A program made the translations under genes and the position numbers. The notes under the pieces are model-generated. The model did not search any database and was not told the origin of the DNA. It worked only from the letters and a program-made list of their open reading frames with translations. From an uncultured Mycolicibacterium sp. (GTDB taxonomy: Bacteria; Actinomycetota; Actinomycetes; Mycobacteriales; Mycobacteriaceae), in the NCBI RefSeq assembly GCF_937941905.1, contig NZ_CALDGS010000112.1, positions 1 through 32,956 on the forward strand: 32,956 bases of DNA, written 5' to 3'. Positions 29,450 to 32,956 of this stretch are shown in pieces. The first letter of the stretch is position 1, and the number at the start of each line of letters is the position of its first letter.

Positions 29450-29951
29450 GTATCCACTCGGCGGTGAAGGCCTCTTCCGCCGCGAAGAGGTCGCGCAGCG
29501 CCCGCAGGACGAGCTCCTCGAGCTTGCCGCCGAGCAGGGGGACGTGCACCTTGCACTCGTTGGTCACCCGCAGCCGGCTGCCGTCGGCCGCGGTGCCGAG
29601 GTGGTAGCGGCCACCGAGCCGGCCGGGGGCGTGCGGCACGGTGGCCGCGTAGCTGCCCTGCGCCGTGCCCGCCCGCGGATCGAACGGCTCGAAGCGCTGG
29701 GTGCGGGTGATGACCAGGTCTGCCGGCAGCACCTGCCGGGCCACCGGCGGCAGTTCCCGGCGGGCGATGTGCTGCACCAGCACCACCTCGGTGCCGTGTG
29801 CCCCGGAGTCGAACCGGCTCAGCTCGGATTTCGGGTCGTGCCGGCGGTACTCGGCGACCAGCGCGCGCCAGTAGTCGGCACTGGTGAACTCGCGGTAGAC
29901 CGTCTCGGCGGGTGCGCCGAAGGCGATGGTGTATTCCATCCGGCGCGCCAC
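29439..29951 (-). CDS. DUF2505 family protein, second of a pair
   Basis: The 170-residue protein has a helix-grip/START-like fold of the DUF2505 family: MEYTIAFGAPAETVYREFTSADYWRALV begins the first strand, and LLGGKLEELVLRALRDLFAAEEAFTAEWI ends with the long C-terminal helix. Such proteins bind hydrophobic ligands; partner unknown. It resembles the upstream paralogue at 29974-30480 in both ends (ADYW/EQYW, LLGGKLEE/LLGGRLEE, TAEWI/TTAWI). The GTG at 29951 has TACGAT 8 nt upstream; ATG 29940 (MEYT) is an alternative start. Confidence 0.85.
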   Translation of the reverse strand: MARRMEYTIAFGAPAETVYREFTSADYWRALVAEYRRHDPKSELSRFDSGAHGTEVVLVQHIARRELPPVARQVLPADLVITRTQRFEPFDPRAGTAQGSYAATVPHAPGRLGGRYHLGTAADGSRLRVTNECKVHVPLLGGKLEELVLRALRDLFAAEEAFTAEWIRGR

Positions 29952-29959
29952 GACCCCGG

Positions 29960-29969
29960 ATCGTACCGT
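29960..29969. promoter_or_regulatory. -10 box of the second DUF2505 gene, with a mirror-image box
   Basis: On the minus strand TACGAT (29965-29960) lies 8 nt before the GTG at 29951. On the plus strand TACCGT (29964-29969) shares the TA, so an antisense start is possible, though no gene follows on that strand. Confidence 0.35.
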
Positions 29970-29973
29970 CTGA

Positions 29974-30480
29974 TCAGGCCGTTCTCCGAATCCAGGCGGT
30001 GGTGAAGCGCTGCTCGGCGATGAGCAGCTGCATGAGCTGGCCGCCGATGAACTCCTCGAGCCGGCCGCCGAGCAACGGGATCCGCACCTCGACGGTGGCG
30101 GTGAACGTCAGCCGCGACCCGGCCCCGGCCGCCGCCAGCGTGCCGCTGCCGTGCAACCGCACCGGCGCCGACGGGACCGAGCCCCGCACCGTCACCGCGG
30201 CCCGGCCGTCGCCGACCGGACCCCAGGTCTCCTCCCGCACCACCGCGAGCTCGCCGCGGTGCACCTGGCGCACGAACCCCGGCAGCCGGTCCGGGTAGAG
30301 CACCTGGGTGGTCACCACATCCACCCCGCCGTCGGACGTCGTGGTGAACCGGTCCAGCCTCGCCTCGTCGGCCCCGGAGTCGTCGAGCCGGGCCAGCCAG
30401 TACTGCTCGGCGCGCATCGCCGCGTGCACCTGCTCGACCGTGGCGTCGTAGTCGGTGGCCATCTCGAATGAGCGCGGCAT
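29974..30480 (-). CDS. DUF2505 family protein (Rv0481c-like), first of a pair
   Basis: The 168-residue START-like protein begins MPRSFEMATDYDATVEQVHAAM and ends LLGGRLEEFIGGQLMQLLIAEQRFTTAWI, the DUF2505 pattern. The position and length correspond to Rv0481c. The second copy lies 22 nt downstream. Its ATG at 30480 has TAGCCT 7 nt upstream on the minus strand; murB diverges from the same 25 bp. A ligand-carrying role in lipid or envelope metabolism is inferred from fold and neighbours only. Confidence 0.87.
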   Translation of the reverse strand: MPRSFEMATDYDATVEQVHAAMRAEQYWLARLDDSGADEARLDRFTTTSDGGVDVVTTQVLYPDRLPGFVRQVHRGELAVVREETWGPVGDGRAAVTVRGSVPSAPVRLHGSGTLAAAGAGSRLTFTATVEVRIPLLGGRLEEFIGGQLMQLLIAEQRFTTAWIRRTA

Positions 30481-30487
30481 AGCCGGC

Positions 30488-30497
30488 AGGCTACCGT
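30488..30497. promoter_or_regulatory. Face-to-face -10 boxes of the DUF2505 operon and murB
   Basis: The top strand reads AGGCTACCGT. TACCGT (30492-30497) lies 8 nt before the murB GTG, and TAGCCT on the other strand (30493-30488) lies 7 nt before the DUF2505 ATG. They share TA 30492-30493. A bidirectional leaderless promoter is predicted. Confidence 0.6.
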
Positions 30498-30505
30498 TGC
30501 AGGCC

Positions 30506-31570
30506 GTGGTCGGTTCGCGTGTCGGTGGGGTGGCGGTGGCCGAGGAGGTGCCGCTGGCGCCGTTGACGACGCTGCGCGTCGGTCCGGTGGCGCGCCGCGT
30601 GCTCACCTGCACCACCACCGAGCAGCTCGTCGCGGTGCTGCGGGCGCTGATCGCCGACCCGCCCGCCGGTCCGGTGCTCGTGCTCGGCGGCGGCTCCAAC
30701 GTGGTGCTCGCCGACGACATCGAGGACCTGACCGTGGTGCGGGTGGCCAACACCGCCGTCCACGTCGACGGCAACGTGCTGCGCGCCGAGGCCGGCGCGG
30801 TGTTCGACGACGTGGTGACCACCTCGCTGGCGCACGGCCTCGGCGGGCTGGAGTGCCTGTCCGGAATCCCCGGCTCGGTCGGGGCCACCCCGGTGCAGAA
30901 CGTCGGCGCCTACGGGGTCGAGGTCGCCGACACCATCTCCCGGGTGCGGCTGCTGGACCGGCGCACCGGGGAGGACCGCTGGGTCGAACCGGAGGCGATG
31001 CGGTTCGGCTACCGCACCAGCATCCTCAAGCGCACCGACGTCGCGGTGGTGCTCGAGGTCGAGTTCGCCCTCGACGCGCAGGGCCGCAGCGCTCCGCTGC
31101 GCTACGGCGAGCTGACCGCCGCGCTGGGCGCCGAGCCCGGCGACCGCGCCGAGCCGGCCCGGGTGCGCGCGGCGGTGCTGGCGCTGCGCGCCCGCAAGGG
31201 CATGGTGCTCGACCCGCACGACCACGACACCTGGAGCGTGGGCTCGTTCTTCACCAACCCGGTCGTCGGCACCGAGCGGTTCGAGGCGCTGCGGGCCCGG
31301 GTCGGCGGACCGGTGCCGCACTACCCGGCACCCGACGGGGTCAAGCTCGCCGCCGGCTGGCTGGTCGAGCACGCCGGGTTCGGCAAGGGCTTCCCGGGTG
31401 CGGGCGCACCGGCCCGGCTGTCCACCAAACACGCACTGGCGCTGACGAACCGGGGCGCCGCCACCGCCGCCGACGTGCTCGCGCTGGCGCGGCGGGTGCG
31501 CGACGGGGTGTACGCCGCGTTCGGCATCGAACTCGTGCCGGAGCCGGATCTCATCGGCTGCACGCTGTAG
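30506..31570 (+). CDS. murB: UDP-N-acetylenolpyruvoylglucosamine reductase
   Basis: The 354-residue FAD enzyme reduces UDP-GlcNAc-enolpyruvate to UDP-MurNAc, the second committed step of peptidoglycan precursor synthesis. FAD-binding motifs are LGGGSNVVLAD (60-70) and SGIPGSVGATP with VQNVGAYG (119-137); the catalytic Ser lies in VGSFFTNPVV, and the Glu near the end in VPEPDLIG. Slightly shorter at the N-terminus than M. tuberculosis MurB. GTG 30506 is supported by TACCGT 8 nt upstream. A downstream GTG at 30521 is possible. It is followed by a GC hairpin and the transpeptidase gene, so a wall-synthesis pair. Confidence 0.95.
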   Translation: MVGSRVGGVAVAEEVPLAPLTTLRVGPVARRVLTCTTTEQLVAVLRALIADPPAGPVLVLGGGSNVVLADDIEDLTVVRVANTAVHVDGNVLRAEAGAVFDDVVTTSLAHGLGGLECLSGIPGSVGATPVQNVGAYGVEVADTISRVRLLDRRTGEDRWVEPEAMRFGYRTSILKRTDVAVVLEVEFALDAQGRSAPLRYGELTAALGAEPGDRAEPARVRAAVLALRARKGMVLDPHDHDTWSVGSFFTNPVVGTERFEALRARVGGPVPHYPAPDGVKLAAGWLVEHAGFGKGFPGAGAPARLSTKHALALTNRGAATAADVLALARRVRDGVYAAFGIELVPEPDLIGCTL

Positions 31571-31580
31571 CGGTCCGACT

Positions 31581-31602
31581 CGCCGGGGGCCGGCCGCCGG
31601 CG
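31581..31602 (+). terminator. Hairpin between murB and the transpeptidase gene
   Basis: CGCCGG and CCGGCG enclose a 10-nt loop, 11 nt after the murB stop. No T tract. Confidence 0.35.
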
Positions 31603-31652
31603 ATGTGCCCAAGCACACCCCGGCACGGCTCGGATCGGCCGCCGCGGCTCGG

Positions 31653-31658
31653 TAGTCT
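31653..31658 (+). promoter_or_regulatory. -10 box (TAGTCT) of the transpeptidase gene
   Basis: TAGTCT lies 8 nt before the GTG at 31667, matching a leaderless start. Confidence 0.45.
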
Positions 31659-31666
31659 CGATACAC

Positions 31667-32956
31667 GTGACCTCGACCGGAGCAGACGACCCCGGACCGC
31701 GGCTGAACCGGCGGCGGGCGCTGCTGGCCCTGGCGGTCGGTGCGGTCGCTCCCGCGGTGGTCGCCGGCTGCGCCGGCCGGACCGGCGGCGGCGCCCCGGC
31801 CCGCGACGAGGGGGAGCGGTCGCCGGCCACCGTCGTGCTCGACCCCGCCGACGCCGCCACCGACGTGTCCCCGACCGCGCCGATCCGCGCCGAGGTGCGC
31901 GACGGCTGGTTCCAGCACGTCAAACTCATCAACCCGGACGGCAAGGTGGTCGCCGGCACCCTCAACGCCGACCGCACCGCCTTCCACGTCACCGAACCGC
32001 TGGGCTACGGCGTCACCTACACCTGGAGCGGGTCGGCCGTCGGCCGGGACGGCACCGCGGTGCCGGTGGCCGGGCGGTTCACCACGCTGGCCCCGGCCCG
32101 TCAGGTGCGCGGCCGGTTCCAGCTCGCCGACGGGCAGGTGGTGGGCGTGGCCGCGCCGATCATCCTGCAGTTCAACGCCCCGATCGACGACGAGTACCGG
32201 GCCGGGGTGGAGCGCGCGCTGACCGTCACCTGCGATCCGCCGGTGGAGGGCAGCTGGGCCTGGCTGCCCGACGAGGCCGAGGGCTCCCGGGTGCACTGGC
32301 GCAGCCGCGAGTACTTCCCGGCCGGCACCCGGGTGCACGTCGACGCCAGGCTCTACGGCGTGCCGTTCGGCCCGGACGCCTACGGCGAGTCCGACGCCAC
32401 CCTGGACTTCGAGATCGGCCGCCGGCAGGTCGTCATCGCGCACGCCCCGTCGCACCGCATGCAGGTGCTCGACGGCGACGGCAACGTGATCATGGACTTC
32501 CCGTGCAGCTACGGCGAGGGCGACCTGGACCGCAACGTCACCCGCAGCGGCATCCACGTGGTCACCGAGAAGTACGAGGACTTCTACATGACCAACCCCG
32601 CCGCCGGCTACGCCAACCTGCGCGAACGCTGGGCGGTGCGGATCTCCAACAACGGCGAGTTCATCCACGCCAACCCGGCCAGCCTGGGCGCACAGGGCAA
32701 CGCCAACGTCACCAACGGCTGCATCAACCTGTCGCTGGAGAACGCCGAACAGTACTTCCACTCGGCCATCTACGGTGACCCGGTGGAGGTCACCGGCACC
32801 CGCATCCAGCTGTCCTACGCCGACGGCGACATCTGGGACTGGGCGGTGCCCTGGGAGGAGTGGAAGGCGATGTCGGCGCTCAACGAGGCGGCCGGGCCGA
32901 GCCTGCCGGCCAGCGCCCCGGCCACCCCGTCGGACGCCCCGGTGCCGGGCCCTAGC
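31667..32956 (+). CDS. lprQ: Lipoprotein L,D-transpeptidase (LprQ/LdtMt5-like), 3' end cut by the window
   Basis: At least 430 residues, open to the window edge. Residues 1-35 form a lipoprotein signal (RRRALLALAVGAVAPAVVAGC, lipobox Cys35), so the protein is anchored outside the membrane. Two Ig-like domains follow (about 50-250), then the YkuD L,D-transpeptidase domain (about 255-385). Catalytic His334 lies in EFIHANP and Cys352 in VTNGCINLS, 18 residues apart as in LdtMt5. This form has T-N-G-C in place of the usual S-H-G-C, which I recall as a feature of LdtMt5 (Rv0483). It makes 3-3 peptidoglycan crosslinks. The end is Ala/Pro-rich. Its place beside murB fits wall synthesis. Confidence 0.93.
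   Translation, partial: MTSTGADDPGPRLNRRRALLALAVGAVAPAVVAGCAGRTGGGAPARDEGERSPATVVLDPADAATDVSPTAPIRAEVRDGWFQHVKLINPDGKVVAGTLNADRTAFHVTEPLGYGVTYTWSGSAVGRDGTAVPVAGRFTTLAPARQVRGRFQLADGQVVGVAAPIILQFNAPIDDEYRAGVERALTVTCDPPVEGSWAWLPDEAEGSRVHWRSREYFPAGTRVHVDARLYGVPFGPDAYGESDATLDFEIGRRQVVIAHAPSHRMQVLDGDGNVIMDFPCSYGEGDLDRNVTRSGIHVVTEKYEDFYMTNPAAGYANLRERWAVRISNNGEFIHANPASLGAQGNANVTNGCINLSLENAEQYFHSAIYGDPVEVTGTRIQLSYADGDIWDWAVPWEEWKAMSALNEAAGPSLPASAPATPSDAPVPGPS

Noticed and set aside
29964..29969. A plus-strand gene starting after TACCGT at 29964
   Set aside because: No plausible coding start or family on the plus strand; only an antisense transcript is possible.

Overview
The window is high-GC DNA from a mycobacterium, most likely an environmental Mycolicibacterium-type species. 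The evidence is gene order and protein content: from about 9.6 kb to the right end it follows the M. tuberculosis Rv0457c-Rv0483 neighbourhood (S9 peptidase, DUF779, two membrane proteins, lpdC, ramB, Rv0466, icl1, fadB2, Rv0472c, Rv0473, Rv0474, hbhA, Rv0476, Rv0477, deoC, Rv0479c, Rv0480c, Rv0481c, murB, lprQ). The synteny comes from recall of these families, not from a database search.

Left part (1-4.6 kb): three tandem same-strand paralogues of an exported-looking protein that I cannot assign to a named family. Each has a signal-like N-terminus (P-T-K-L then an Ala-rich core), two copies of a 33-residue LP...SWL...NP unit, and an acidic Pro/Ala/Gly-rich tail with a PPAED motif (plus GNKFVPG in copies 1 and 2). 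Each gene has its own promoter-like element about 70 bp before the start codon. Copy 1 looks damaged or unusual: an ATA sits where the other copies have ATG, and a six-G run near its end appears to be one base short, so the frame misses its natural stop and reads through its own terminator hairpin.

4.5-9.6 kb: a D-aminoacylase-type amidohydrolase on the minus strand, divergent from a VOC/glyoxalase-fold protein, a DinB-like protein, a GabD2-like aldehyde dehydrogenase and a membrane protein. A 28-bp perfect palindrome separates this block from the oppositely oriented S9 peptidase.

9.6-20.2 kb: the acetate/fatty-acid block. It holds lipoamide dehydrogenase, the RamB regulator, an acyl-ACP thioesterase-like protein, isocitrate lyase and 3-hydroxybutyryl-CoA dehydrogenase. 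Candidate RamB operators lie at both the ramB and icl1 promoters.

20.3-22.5 kb: a beta-carbonic anhydrase and a PPK2-family kinase stand where M. tuberculosis has umaA, pcaA and Rv0471c. The PPK2 gene is translationally coupled to the TetR regulator.

22.6-33 kb: a DUF445 membrane protein, the Rv0474-type regulator, hbhA, deoC, a compact five-gene minus-strand operon (two DUF2505 proteins, a SAM methyltransferase, a nitrilase-superfamily amidohydrolase, a DUF2993 lipid-binding protein), then murB and a lipoprotein L,D-transpeptidase cut by the window end. At least fourteen genes carry a TANNNT box 6-8 nt before an ATG/GTG start, the pattern of leaderless mycobacterial transcripts. At two divergent gene pairs the opposing -10 boxes share one central TA. 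No gene-free stretch exceeds 300 bases. I saw no insertion sequence, CRISPR array, tRNA or rRNA.
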